Positions 10,097-19,119 of a stretch of DNA of 64,000 nucleotides are shown here, in pieces; the stretch's first letter is position 1, and each line of letters begins with the position of its first letter. The stretch is from Dysgonomonas sp. HDW5A (GTDB lineage: Bacteria; Bacteroidota; Bacteroidia; Bacteroidales; Dysgonomonadaceae), in the NCBI RefSeq assembly GCF_011299555.1, contig NZ_CP049857.1, positions 3,720,001 to 3,784,000 of the forward strand. The letters run 5' to 3'. The position numbers and the translations under genes are program-made. The notes below the pieces were generated by a model. It did not search any database. It saw nothing but the letters and a program-made list of their open reading frames with translations, and was not told the DNA's origin.

Positions 10097-11452
10097 ATGT
10101 CAAAGAAGATACTTTTAAGCGAAGATGAGATTCCAAAACAATGGTATAATATTGTAGCAGATATGGTAAACAAGCCTTTACCTCCATTGAATCCTGCTAC
10201 AAAAGAGGTACTGAATGCCGAAGATTTAGAACCCATATTTGCCAAAGAACTTATCGAGCAGGAAATGTCTCAAGAGAGATGGATCGATATTCCGGAAGAA
10301 GTAAGAGAACTATATAAAATATGGAGACCAACTCCACTGGTGAGAGCAACAGGATTGGAAAAGGCTTTAGGTACGCCTGCTCATATCTATTTCAAGAACG
10401 AAAGTGTGAGCCCTATCGGATCTCATAAATTAAATTCTGCATTGCCTCAGGCATATTATAATAAGAAACAAGGGATCAAGCGTTTGACAACCGAAACGGG
10501 AGCCGGACAATGGGGAGCAGCATTAAGTTTTGCCTCGAGTGTATTCGGTCTGGATTTGGAAGTATATATGGTAAAGGTGAGCTATGAGCAAAAGCCATAC
10601 AGACGGATGATGATGCAAACATGGGGTGCCAATGTAATAGCTTCGCCAAGTAATAAAACCGAATCAGGAAAAAGTGTACTAGCTAAAGACCCCAATAATT
10701 CGGGAAGTTTAGGTATTGCTATTTCGGAAGCGGTAGAAATGGCGGCCAAAGATCCCGATACCCGATATACCTTAGGTAGTGTTTTGAATCATGTTTCATT
10801 ACACCAAACTGTAATTGGTCTGGAGAGCGAAAAGCAAATGGAAATCGCAGGAGAATATCCTGATATAGTTGTCGGATGTTTTGGTGGCGGTTCTAACTTT
10901 TCCGGAATAAGTTTTCCTTTTCTTCGTCATAAAATACTTGATGGAAAAGGTATTCGTATCATTGCATCTGAGCCTGCCTCATGTCCTAAATTATCGAGAG
11001 GTAAATTTGAGTATGACTTTGGTGATTCAGTTGGTTTAACTCCTCTTTTACCCATGTACACGCTTGGCCATGACTTTCAACCGGCTGATATACATGCTGG
11101 AGGATTGAGATATCATGGAGCAGGAACTATTGTTAGTCAATTACGCAAAGACGGATTGATAGAAGTTCAGGATATTCCTCAATTGGAAACATTCGAAGCT
11201 GGTAAACTATTCGCAAATACAGAAGGAATTATTCCTGCACCCGAATCAACACACGCTATTGCGACCGTAATACGTGAGGCTTTGAAAGCTAAAGAGGAAG
11301 GTGTCCAAAAAAACATACTATTTTGTTTGTCAGGACATGGTTTAATCGATATGACAGCTTACGATCAGTATTTAACAGGAAATATGTCGAATTACAAGCT
11401 GACAGATGAAGAAATCAGTAAAACGACAAAAACATTAGAAAAATTAGCCTAA
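10097..11452 (+). CDS. trpB2: TrpB2-type tryptophan synthase beta-like protein
   Basis: The 451-residue protein belongs to the TrpB2 branch of PLP fold-type II enzymes: it is about 50 residues longer than TrpB1, with an extended N-terminus, and reads GSHKLNSA around the PLP lysine (Lys111), AETGAGQWG-like TETGAGQWG and CFGGGSN for the phosphate loop. TrpB2 proteins generally lack the TrpA-contact features of TrpB1; they act as stand-alone indole-salvage tryptophan synthases or, in some archaea, with TrpA2. It lies between trpG and trpD, only 5 bases ahead of trpD, so it is expressed with the pathway. Its presence beside a normal trpB suggests indole salvage or use of scavenged indole, which is inference. 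Confidence 0.92.
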   Translation: MSKKILLSEDEIPKQWYNIVADMVNKPLPPLNPATKEVLNAEDLEPIFAKELIEQEMSQERWIDIPEEVRELYKIWRPTPLVRATGLEKALGTPAHIYFKNESVSPIGSHKLNSALPQAYYNKKQGIKRLTTETGAGQWGAALSFASSVFGLDLEVYMVKVSYEQKPYRRMMMQTWGANVIASPSNKTESGKSVLAKDPNNSGSLGIAISEAVEMAAKDPDTRYTLGSVLNHVSLHQTVIGLESEKQMEIAGEYPDIVVGCFGGGSNFSGISFPFLRHKILDGKGIRIIASEPASCPKLSRGKFEYDFGDSVGLTPLLPMYTLGHDFQPADIHAGGLRYHGAGTIVSQLRKDGLIEVQDIPQLETFEAGKLFANTEGIIPAPESTHAIATVIREALKAKEEGVQKNILFCLSGHGLIDMTAYDQYLTGNMSNYKLTDEEISKTTKTLEKLA

Positions 11453-11457
11453 AAACG

Positions 11458-12456
11458 ATGAAACAAGTATTAAATAGATTATTCAATCACCAACAGTTGA
11501 GCCGTGTAGAATCGAAAGATATACTGACTCGCATATCGAACGGTGAATACAACCACTCTCAGATCGCTGCCTTTATTAGTGTTTATCTGATGCGCAGTAT
11601 CAGTATAGATGAGTTTCTCGGTTTTACCGATGCACTGCTCGAATTGTGTGCGGATGTAACACCTTTGGCATCTTACAATCCGGTAGATATTGTAGGTACG
11701 GGAGGAGATAATAAGAACACATTCAATATATCGACCTTGTCATGTTTTACAGTGGCAGCGGCAGGATATAAGGTCGCTAAACATGGTAACTACGGGGCAA
11801 CATCCGTTAGTGGTGCTTCAACCGTGATGGAACAGCACGGTGTGAAGTTTACAGCAGATGTAAGTAAGTTGGAGAAATCATTAGCTGAAATTAATATTGC
11901 TTATCTGCATGCTCCTTTATTCAACAATGCGTTGAAAGAAGTTGCACCTGTCCGTAAGGCTTTAGGAGTACGTACTTTCTTTAATATGTTGGGGCCTGTA
12001 GCTAATCCGATTCGTCCTAAGAGAAGCGTGCTAGGGGTATTCAATCTTAAAATGGCTCGTATGTATTATTATATGTATCAACAGACTGATGTTGATTATG
12101 CAATTGTACATGGTTTGGATGGTTACGATGAAATATCCTTAACCGGCGATTTTAAAGTAATAAACAGATATTCTGAAAGTATTTATTCACCGGAATTATT
12201 GGGATTTGAAAGATGTTCGGAACTTGATCTGGATGGTGGTAAAACCCCCGAAGACGCATCGGATATTTTTGATAACGTAATCAATAATACAGCAACAAAA
12301 GCACAGAAGAATGCAGTAATTGCCAATTCGGCAATAGCTATTCAAACGATTGACCCGACTCTTTCTATTGAAGAATGTATTGCACAAGCTACAGAAGCCA
12401 TAGAAAGTGGTAGATTAAAATCGACCTTTAAACGATTCTTAGAGCTAAACAGTTAA
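11458..12456 (+). CDS. trpD: Anthranilate phosphoribosyltransferase
   Basis: The 332-residue enzyme transfers phosphoribosyl from PRPP to anthranilate. The PRPP-binding GTGGD motif is at residues 80-84, KHGN at 108-111, and the anthranilate-site block VAPVRKALGVRTFFNMLGPVANP is present. Length is normal and there is no fused amidotransferase domain. It follows trpB2 by 5 bases and is followed after 19 bases by a small chorismate-mutase-like gene. Confidence 0.95.
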   Translation: MKQVLNRLFNHQQLSRVESKDILTRISNGEYNHSQIAAFISVYLMRSISIDEFLGFTDALLELCADVTPLASYNPVDIVGTGGDNKNTFNISTLSCFTVAAAGYKVAKHGNYGATSVSGASTVMEQHGVKFTADVSKLEKSLAEINIAYLHAPLFNNALKEVAPVRKALGVRTFFNMLGPVANPIRPKRSVLGVFNLKMARMYYYMYQQTDVDYAIVHGLDGYDEISLTGDFKVINRYSESIYSPELLGFERCSELDLDGGKTPEDASDIFDNVINNTATKAQKNAVIANSAIAIQTIDPTLSIEECIAQATEAIESGRLKSTFKRFLELNS

Positions 12457-12475
12457 TCGGATAAAACGTCTCAAT

Positions 12476-12775
12476 ATGAAAGTAATTACTTGCCAATCTT
12501 TAGATGATGTTCGTGCAAATATTGATCGTATTGATCAAGAACTCATTCGACTGATCTCAGAAAGAAGTACCTTTGTTGATCAGGCTGCACAATTTAAGAA
12601 AACGGAATCGGAAGTTGAAGCCCCTAAACGGGTAGAGCAAGTAATAACTAAAGTTAGAGGTTTAGCTCAAAAAGAAAATCTTGATCCTGATATTGCAGAA
12701 TCTATTTATAGAGAGATGATTAAAGCATTTATTCAGCAAGAAAAATCTAAATTAAAAGAATTAGAAGATGAGTAA
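12476..12775 (+). CDS. AroQ-fold chorismate mutase / PchB-like protein
   Basis: This 99-residue all-helical protein matches the AroQ chorismate mutase fold. Active-site residues align by position with PchB and EcCM: Arg13 (in DVRANIDRID), Arg30 (ISER), Lys41 (FKK), Arg52 (APKRV) and Gln87 or Gln88 near the C-terminus. The spacing and loop (FKKTESEVEAPKRV) resemble PchB, the isochorismate-pyruvate lyase with weak mutase activity, more than monofunctional CM. It overlaps the next gene by 8 bases within the trp operon. The likely reaction is chorismate to prephenate, but a lyase role cannot be excluded. Having a chorismate-consuming competitor inside the trp operon is unusual. Confidence 0.8.
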   Translation: MKVITCQSLDDVRANIDRIDQELIRLISERSTFVDQAAQFKKTESEVEAPKRVEQVITKVRGLAQKENLDPDIAESIYREMIKAFIQQEKSKLKELEDE

Positions 12776-13559
12776 TTATATAGAAATAAATAAGAATGCT
12801 TGGAATTTAAAGACAGAGATACATATACAATCTGATTTTTATGAAAACGAAGCTTTTTTAAATGGAAAAAACTCATTAAAGGAGATCGAATTAAGTTTAC
12901 TTGGTGATATTAAAGGAAAATCGATATTACATCTTCAATGCCATTTCGGTCAGGATAGTATCTCACTTAGTCGAATGGGAGCTAAGGTTACAGGTATTGA
13001 TTTATCGGATAAAGCGATTGAGAAAGCTAAAGAATTTGCACAGCAAGCAAATGTAGATACTCAATTTATCTGTTGTAATATTTTTGATCTGCCTAATCAT
13101 TTAGATAAACAATACGATATTATTTTTACTAGTTATGGCACTATCGGTTGGCTTCCCGATTTAGATAAATGGGCGGCAATTGTATCAAAATATCTTAAGT
13201 CCGGAGGCAAATTTATTTTTGTTGAATTTCATCCTTTTATTTGGATGTTTGATAATGATTTTAAAAAGATTGACTATAATTATTTTAATTCGGGAGAGAT
13301 TGTAGAAGTAAACGAAGGTTCTTATGCGGATAGAAATGCAAACATCGAATATTCCACAGTTAACTGGAACCATAGTACAAGTGAGGTTTTAAATAGCTTG
13401 ATTAAGCATAATATTGAAATCAATTCATTTGATGAGTATAATTACTCACCCTATAATTGCTTTAATCATACAATTAAAATTGATGTAGATAAGTATCAGA
13501 TTGACGTGTTAGGAGATAAAGTGCCTATGACTTTTTCTATTGTTGGAACTAAGAAATAA
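12768..13559 (+). CDS. Class I SAM-dependent methyltransferase of unknown substrate
   Basis: The 263-residue protein has a Rossmann methyltransferase core: glycine-poor motif I HLQCHFGQDSISLSRMGAKVTGIDLS near residues 57-82, an acidic residue after beta-2 (GIDLS) and a Tyr-rich C-terminal half. It overlaps the preceding chorismate-mutase-like gene by 8 bases and sits 14 bases ahead of trpC, so it is co-transcribed with tryptophan biosynthesis. No known tryptophan step needs methylation. The substrate is not evident; the family (methyltransferase type 11/25 type) is broad. Slightly higher AT content than trpD hints at later insertion, but weakly. Confidence 0.8.
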   Translation: MSNYIEINKNAWNLKTEIHIQSDFYENEAFLNGKNSLKEIELSLLGDIKGKSILHLQCHFGQDSISLSRMGAKVTGIDLSDKAIEKAKEFAQQANVDTQFICCNIFDLPNHLDKQYDIIFTSYGTIGWLPDLDKWAAIVSKYLKSGGKFIFVEFHPFIWMFDNDFKKIDYNYFNSGEIVEVNEGSYADRNANIEYSTVNWNHSTSEVLNSLIKHNIEINSFDEYNYSPYNCFNHTIKIDVDKYQIDVLGDKVPMTFSIVGTKK

Positions 13560-13573
13560 ATGAGATTAAGATT

Positions 13574-14359
13574 ATGACTAATATTTTAGATAAAATAGTT
13601 GCTAATAAACGTATTGAGGTAGAGCAGCAAAAGAAAGAAGTTAGTATAGATCAATTGCTTAAACAAATAGCGAATGTTGATCGTAAGCAGGGATTATTTA
13701 AGCAATCTCTTATAAATTCTTCGACAGGAATAATTGCCGAATTTAAAAGACGCTCACCTTCTCGTGGTTGGATTTTCGAAAATGCAAAAATAGAAGAAGT
13801 AGTTCCTCTGTACTCAAATGGAGGTGCAAGTGCCATTTCTGTTCTAACCGATACAGAATTCTTTGGAGGTACTTTTGCAGATCTTACTTTGGCTAGTTCC
13901 TTAACTCAGACTCCTCTGCTTCGCAAAGATTTTATGGTAGATGAATATCAGTTTTATCAGGCTGCTGCAATGGAAGCCAGTGCCGTATTATTGATTGCGT
14001 CATCGCTTACTATTCAAGAGACTAAGCAATTTGCTACAAAAGCAAAAGAATTGGGCTTAGATGTTTTGCTTGAGGTTCATAATGAAAAAGAACTCGGACA
14101 CATCAATGAATATGTAGATGTTGTGGGCGTAAATAATCGCAATCTGGGAACATTTGTTACAGATATACAGGCTTCATTTGATTTAGTTGATAAAATACCT
14201 GATGAATTTGTAAAGATATCAGAAAGTGGAATTTCCTCACCTCAAACAGTGATTGATCTTCGGCAAGTAGGATATAGAGGCTTCTTAATGGGTGAGAATT
14301 TTATGAAAACTGATAATCCGGGGAAAGCTTTGGCTAATTTCATTCAAGAGTTGTCATGA
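13574..14359 (+). CDS. trpC: Indole-3-glycerol phosphate synthase
   Basis: The 261-residue TIM-barrel enzyme closes the indole ring. The N-terminal ILDKIVANKRIEVEQQK helix is typical, the catalytic lysine sits in IIAEFKRRSPSRGWI, LLRKDFMVDEYQ holds the second lysine, and GVNNRNLGTF and KISESGISSP are the C-terminal phosphate-site blocks. It is monofunctional, unlike the TrpC-TrpF fusion of enterics. The stop overlaps the trpF start by 4 bases. Confidence 0.96.
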   Translation: MTNILDKIVANKRIEVEQQKKEVSIDQLLKQIANVDRKQGLFKQSLINSSTGIIAEFKRRSPSRGWIFENAKIEEVVPLYSNGGASAISVLTDTEFFGGTFADLTLASSLTQTPLLRKDFMVDEYQFYQAAAMEASAVLLIASSLTIQETKQFATKAKELGLDVLLEVHNEKELGHINEYVDVVGVNNRNLGTFVTDIQASFDLVDKIPDEFVKISESGISSPQTVIDLRQVGYRGFLMGENFMKTDNPGKALANFIQELS

Positions 14360-14985
14360 AGATTAAAGTTTGCGGGATGAAAAATCCTGAGAATATTCAG
14401 GCTTTAGCTCAATTGCCTATTGATTATATGGGGTTGATATTTTATCCAAAATCGCCTCGATATATTCAAGATTTGGAATCTTCGCTATTAGATATTTTAC
14501 CCAATACAATAAGTAGGGTAGGTGTTTTCGTGAATGAAGATATTTCATCACTTTTAAGGCTGATTGAAAAGTATAAACTATCAGTAGTACAGTTACATGG
14601 GAATGAGTCTCTAGAGTACTGCTCGAATATAAAGAATAAGTATCCGAAACTTATTATAATTAAAGCTTTTAATGTTTCTGAATCTTCAGACTTCATTAAA
14701 ATGGATCAGTATGTTGATGTTTGTGACTACTTTCTTTTTGATACAAAAACGTCTCAGCATGGAGGTTCTGGCTTAAAATTTGATTGGAATATTCTTGATG
14801 AATATATGGGAAATACTCCCTTCTTTTTAAGTGGAGGTATTTCAGCAGAAGATGTAGAAGCTATCCGGAAAATATCTCATCCTAAACTATATGCTCTGGA
14901 TCTGAATAGTAAATTCGAATTAGAACCGGGCTTGAAAAATATAACACTATTAGAACAATTTATAAATCAATTGAAAAATGAATAG
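14356..14985 (+). CDS. trpF: Phosphoribosylanthranilate isomerase
   Basis: The 209-residue TIM-barrel enzyme carries out the Amadori rearrangement before TrpC. The catalytic cysteine is in the N-terminal [11 protein letters not shown], the VQLHGNES block and [17 protein letters not shown] hold substrate contacts with the catalytic Asp, and [11 protein letters not shown] is the phosphate site. It overlaps trpC by 4 and trpA by 8 bases, indicating coupled translation of the last three genes. Confidence 0.95.
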   Translation: MKIKVCGMKNPENIQALAQLPIDYMGLIFYPKSPRYIQDLESSLLDILPNTISRVGVFVNEDISSLLRLIEKYKLSVVQLHGNESLEYCSNIKNKYPKLIIIKAFNVSESSDFIKMDQYVDVCDYFLFDTKTSQHGGSGLKFDWNILDEYMGNTPFFLSGGISAEDVEAIRKISHPKLYALDLNSKFELEPGLKNITLLEQFINQLKNE

Positions 14986-15751
14986 AATAAAACAACTTTT
15001 CGAAACGAAGCAAAAGGATATACTATCTATATATTTTACAGCAGGTTTCCCTAACATAGATGATACTGTTGATGTCATAAAAGAGTTGGAAGCAAATGGT
15101 ATAGACTTAATCGAAATAGGTATTCCTTTTTCGGATCCGATGGCCGACGGTCCTACTATACAAGCCAGCGGTACTGTAGCTTTACAAAATGGTATGACTT
15201 TATCAAAGCTATTCGAACAATTAACAGATATACGTAAAGAGGTATCTATTCCACTTATATTGATGGGATATTTGAATCCGATTATGCAGTATGGTTTCGA
15301 GAATTTCTGTAAGAAATGTCAAGAAGTTGGTATTGATGGAACTATTATTCCCGATCTGCCATTCAATGATTACATCAAAGAATACAAACCGATTGCTGAT
15401 AAATATAATGTGAAGGTAGTCATGCTAATTACTCCTGAGACTTCTGATGAACGAATTCGTTTCATAGACGAGCATACGGATGGCTTTATCTATATGGTAT
15501 CATCCGCAGCTACAACAGGCGCTCAGAAAAGTTTTGATGATCAGAAACAGGCTTATTTCAAGAGAATAAATGCTATGAATCTCAGAAACCCTCGTCTGAT
15601 AGGGTTCGGTATATCAAACAAAGCCACTTTAGATGCTGCTCAGGCAAATGCCAGTGGTGCAATCATTGGTAGTAAATTTATTACTTTGTTACAAGAGGCT
15701 AAAAATATAAAAGAAGCTGTTGCGGATTTAAAGTCAAGCTTAGAGAAGTAA
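14978..15751 (+). CDS. trpA: Tryptophan synthase alpha chain
   Basis: The 257-residue subunit splits indole-3-glycerol phosphate and channels indole to TrpB. The catalytic Glu and Asp are in [19 protein letters not shown], and the GFGISNKA and GAIIGSKF phosphate-binding loops are present. [12 protein letters not shown] at the start matches the family. It is the last gene of the operon; a weak hairpin overlaps its stop codon. Confidence 0.96.
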   Translation: MNRIKQLFETKQKDILSIYFTAGFPNIDDTVDVIKELEANGIDLIEIGIPFSDPMADGPTIQASGTVALQNGMTLSKLFEQLTDIRKEVSIPLILMGYLNPIMQYGFENFCKKCQEVGIDGTIIPDLPFNDYIKEYKPIADKYNVKVVMLITPETSDERIRFIDEHTDGFIYMVSSAATTGAQKSFDDQKQAYFKRINAMNLRNPRLIGFGISNKATLDAAQANASGAIIGSKFITLLQEAKNIKEAVADLKSSLEK

Positions 15752-15770
15752 GCTAATAGTTTCTCTTTTT
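15742..15770 (+). terminator. Possible weak terminator at the end of the trp operon
   Basis: AGAGAA at 15742-15747 can pair with TTCTCT at 15761-15766, followed by a T-rich run. The stem is only 6 bp and overlaps the trpA stop, so read-through into the lipoprotein gene is plausible. Confidence 0.35.
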
Positions 15771-15840
15771 CTCTTTATTTATGGATTACAGGATGAATGA
15801 AAATCTTTATCTTTGGGTAGTCCTAACAAACAGAAATTTA

Positions 15841-16356
15841 ATGGTTCGAAATATATCTTTTATTCTTATTATAAGCTTATTTATAGGTACGAGTGTCTTT
15901 TTCTCTTGCACAAAGATCGATGATGGCGATCACACACCTCCCACCATAGAGGTATTTTCACCTGTGGCAGGTGATACTTTATATGTATATAGAGAAACAG
16001 ATACAGTATTTCCAATATTTAATGCACGATTTACAGACGATACTGCATTATCATCTTATACCTTCAGAATAAGACACGCAAAAGATAGTATTAAGCTGGC
16101 ACCGGGAGATACTACTGCATATTTTTATAGAAATTATCAAAGTGTATCGATATTCGATACTACCCAGATAACAATTTCTCAGATATTTAGAATTGATTCT
16201 CTGATGACTGTTACCATAGATGGGACTTCAAAAACTGTTCCGATATGGGAAGGTGTATATCAGTTAGATGCATCTGTCGTGGATATGCAAGGAAATGTAG
16301 CTAAGTTCGATTCTATTCCTGTTTTTATAAAATACCGAAGCAGTAAAAAGAAGTAA
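15841..16356 (+). CDS. DUF4625-type lipoprotein
   Basis: I start this at the ATG at 15841, which gives a 171-residue protein with a clean lipoprotein signal: charged MVR, a hydrophobic stretch and a lipobox ending SVFFSC. An in-frame ATG 60 bases upstream would bury the signal peptide. After the lipobox comes one beta-rich domain starting TPPTIEVFSPVAGD, with the FTDDTALSSYTFRIRH segment typical of DUF4625, a Bacteroidetes outer-membrane lipoprotein domain of unknown function. It follows trpA by about 90 bases and may get some trp operon read-through. Its stop codon directly abuts the stop codon of the convergent next gene. Confidence 0.75.
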   Translation: MVRNISFILIISLFIGTSVFFSCTKIDDGDHTPPTIEVFSPVAGDTLYVYRETDTVFPIFNARFTDDTALSSYTFRIRHAKDSIKLAPGDTTAYFYRNYQSVSIFDTTQITISQIFRIDSLMTVTIDGTSKTVPIWEGVYQLDASVVDMQGNVAKFDSIPVFIKYRSSKKK

Positions 16357-17571
16357 TTAACTATTGTTGATTAAAACATAAGCCCTGTATTTAGTTGTTT
16401 CATTTACAGGACATAGTGATAAATATCCTGATTTTATTCTTCCATCCGAAAATAAAACAGGATATTTCTTTTTCATTTCAATGTGCCTGACTTCTTGTTC
16501 TCCTTCAATAGAGCTAAAGTCTGTAAAAAAAGTACCTTCAGCACCTGTTTCCAAATAATTTTCACTAAACCGAAGAGCCAGTAACCCCATATTGTCTCTT
16601 ACATTGATCTCTACACAAGGATGCAATTTATATTCTTCATTTTCTTGATAAATCATCATATCAACACCTATACAGCCGGAGTAAAACTTACCAAATTTCT
16701 CTTGGATAATCTTTGATAGCTGTCTTTTTACTTCCTCCAGAAGAGTATAATCAATAAAACTATTGACCTTTTCTACTAAGTTTCTTTGTGAACCAATATA
16801 ATTGCCTAGATATGCACCTTTGTTATTTGTTTCGAATAAAGAATATCCTTCAAAGCGAATATTATTATCTTCTAAAATAAATTCCATAGCAAAATCAAGC
16901 TTCTTATTGAGAACTTTCTCTATAGAAACAATCTTTTGTTTATTTAGAATTCCTTGTAAAATCTGGCGTTCAGTCTGTGTTAACTCACCTATAGGTAACC
17001 ATAATAACCCTCTTCCCGAAGAAGAGTAGGGGGCTTTAGCTAAAAATTGATATTGTTTTTCTTGAACAAGACTTTCGATCTCATTCAATGTTGTGTAAAA
17101 GTAGGGAATGATATCTGGTGAAATAGCTGAAATTCTACTACACAGATCGGTTAAGCATTCTTTGGCAGTTTCTCTACTTGACAATTGTCTTAATTCATCT
17201 TTCCATTCAGGCAGTTTAAATTCTAAATGATATTTATCACCCAACTTCTCAAAATAGTTAATAGATTGCGGAGAGATGCCCCATAAATGCACCTCTTCTA
17301 AAGACCTATTCAAATTATTTTCAGTAAATCCTTGTGCAATAGGTCGTAAATTTTTGGATAAGTATTTCTTAAACTTAAGTGGTAATTCAGCTTGTAACAA
17401 TACAAAATCAATTGGCTTTGCATACCAAGCAGGCAAGTATGCTAAATCGTTTTGCAGATTTACCATATTAGCAGGCGGCGTATAATAAGGCGATGAACTT
17501 AATATTGCACCCTCATGTCCGGGATTGAAATAATATAACTTCCTTTTAATTGATGTATCCACCGATTTCAA
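16357..17571 (-). CDS. ATP-grasp-like protein of unknown function
   Basis: The 404-residue protein has no name I recognise. The middle and C-terminal parts look like an ATP-grasp ligase: FLAKAPYSSSGRGLLWLP resembles the glycine-rich ATP loop, FAMEFILEDNNIRFEGYSLF fits the hinge and central strand, and CIGVDMMIY followed by HPCVEINVRDNMG gives the paired acidic/Asn magnesium ligands. The N-terminal NPGHEGAILSSSPYYTPPANM block is probably family-specific. It ends exactly one base after the convergent lipoprotein gene. proC lies upstream on the same strand 51 bases away but is separated enough that co-transcription is uncertain. A peptide- or amino-acid-ligase role is inference. Confidence 0.55.
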   Translation of the reverse strand: MKSVDTSIKRKLYYFNPGHEGAILSSSPYYTPPANMVNLQNDLAYLPAWYAKPIDFVLLQAELPLKFKKYLSKNLRPIAQGFTENNLNRSLEEVHLWGISPQSINYFEKLGDKYHLEFKLPEWKDELRQLSSRETAKECLTDLCSRISAISPDIIPYFYTTLNEIESLVQEKQYQFLAKAPYSSSGRGLLWLPIGELTQTERQILQGILNKQKIVSIEKVLNKKLDFAMEFILEDNNIRFEGYSLFETNNKGAYLGNYIGSQRNLVEKVNSFIDYTLLEEVKRQLSKIIQEKFGKFYSGCIGVDMMIYQENEEYKLHPCVEINVRDNMGLLALRFSENYLETGAEGTFFTDFSSIEGEQEVRHIEMKKKYPVLFSDGRIKSGYLSLCPVNETTKYRAYVLINNS

Positions 17572-17622
17572 TTATCGCGTTTTATATTTCTCTGTTTCTT
17601 TAAGAATTTCTCAATCCCTCTT

Positions 17623-18399
17623 CTACTTGACATAGCTGGCTTTTAATCCCTTAATGACTGCAGTCGTAAATCCTGCGTTTTCCATTTCATTTAATCCTTT
17701 AATCGTTATTCCTCCAGGTGTGGTAACCTTATCTATCTCAACTTCGGGATGACTGTTGTTAGCTTCCAGTAAGTTTGCTGCCCCTCTGAGTGTTTGAATA
17801 ATGGCTTCTTTGGCTTGATCGGATTTTAATCCCATTTCGATTCCACCTTCCATTGCTGCACGTATGTACCTGAAAGCAAAAGCTATTCCGCATGAAGCAA
17901 GTGAGGTTGCAGCAGCAAATAATTTTTCGTCAATAAACTCGGCCTTTCCTAGTTCACTAAATATTCTGAGGATTAGTTCATCTTTTTCTTTTGTAGTATT
18001 ATGTGATGCAACAAAACTCATACTCTCTTTTATTGCAATGGCTGTATTTGGCATGACTCTGTATATAGCAGAATCCGGAATAATCCACTCCGAAAGTTGA
18101 TTTAGTGAAATACCACCTGCAATAGATATAATAATTTGCTTTGAGTTAAACGATTTTGCATGTTTAGCTAATACCTCTTCAATAAACCAAGGCTTAACAG
18201 CTAAAACTATTATATCGGCCTCAGATAATGATGAATAATCATTAATTACTCCGTTAATATTAGCCTTTGCAAGAGCATCGATATTTTTTTGATTACGATC
18301 TATAACTGTAATATTTTGTGGGGCAAATATAGTTCCAGATGCTAATCCCGAAGCAATAGCTCCTCCCATATTACCACCACCTATAATTGATATTTTCAT
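17623..18399 (-). CDS. proC: Pyrroline-5-carboxylate reductase
   Basis: The 258-residue enzyme reduces pyrroline-5-carboxylate to proline with NAD(P)H. The N-terminal IIGGGNMGGAIASGL is the dinucleotide-binding loop, VMPNTAIAIKESMS is the conserved central block, and the C-terminal VTTPGGITIKGLNEMENAGF is the P5CR signature that forms the substrate site. Length is typical. The gene reads into the ATP-grasp-like gene. Confidence 0.94.
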   Translation of the reverse strand: MKISIIGGGNMGGAIASGLASGTIFAPQNITVIDRNQKNIDALAKANINGVINDYSSLSEADIIVLAVKPWFIEEVLAKHAKSFNSKQIIISIAGGISLNQLSEWIIPDSAIYRVMPNTAIAIKESMSFVASHNTTKEKDELILRIFSELGKAEFIDEKLFAAATSLASCGIAFAFRYIRAAMEGGIEMGLKSDQAKEAIIQTLRGAANLLEANNSHPEVEIDKVTTPGGITIKGLNEMENAGFTTAVIKGLKASYVK

Positions 18400-18513
18400 A
18401 ACTGATATATTTATAAGTTTAATTAAGTAAAAGAAAATATTTAATAATACATTTAAAGAACATAACTATCTATGATGATTTTGCTTACCAAAAGAATAAA
18501 TAGTTCTGTAAAA

Positions 18514-19113
18514 TTAATCTGTTTGTGGGAAATGTAAACTCTCGACTTTTTCTAATCTGGATATGAGTTGGTCGTATAATCCCTTACGTATTTTTAATGT
18601 CATGAAACAATCTGTATCATATTGCTGATTTAAAATTGCAGGTTCTAAGTCTTTTACAATTTTCATTACATCATTCATAAAAGGATATTCGAACTGAAAA
18701 CTGATCTCCAAATCTACAGTTTTTTCTATAATTTCGGCATTGGCTATAGCTTCAATAGCGGCCTCTTTATAGGCAACAATTAATCCGCTAGTACCTAGTT
18801 TAACTCCTCCAAAATAACGAATCACAACGATGAGTATATTAGTTAATTCATTCGAATTTATTTGTCCTAATATAGGCTTACCTGCTGTTCCCGAAGGCTC
18901 TCCGTCATCGTTTGATCTAAATTCATCTCTTCCGGAACCAAGCATGTATGCCCAACAAACATGTCGGGCATCATAATATTCTTTTCGGTATTTTTCAACT
19001 TCGATTTTTACATCTTCTACAGTTTGAACAGGAATCGCAAAGGATATAAATTTACTTTTTTTCTCAGTAAATAATCCTTTGGAAGTTTCTTTCACTGTTT
19101 TGAATGTATCCAT
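18514..19113 (-). CDS. YigZ/IMPACT (UPF0029) family protein
   Basis: The 199-residue protein carries the UPF0029 signature SNDDGEPSGTAGKP near residue 70 and RYFGGVKLGTSGL near residue 95, followed by the shorter C-terminal DUF1949-type domain. Family members (E. coli YigZ, eukaryotic IMPACT) resemble elongation-factor domains; the biochemical role is unsettled. It begins 6 bases after the stop of the upstream pseudouridine synthase gene on the same strand, so the two form an operon and a translation- or RNA-linked role is plausible. Confidence 0.88.
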   Translation of the reverse strand: MDTFKTVKETSKGLFTEKKSKFISFAIPVQTVEDVKIEVEKYRKEYYDARHVCWAYMLGSGRDEFRSNDDGEPSGTAGKPILGQINSNELTNILIVVIRYFGGVKLGTSGLIVAYKEAAIEAIANAEIIEKTVDLEISFQFEYPFMNDVMKIVKDLEPAILNQQYDTDCFMTLKIRKGLYDQLISRLEKVESLHFPQTD

Positions 19114-19119
19114 TTACTC

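Noticed and set aside
15781-15840. Upstream ATG for the DUF4625 lipoprotein
   Set aside because: It would add 20 residues ahead of a complete lipoprotein signal peptide.
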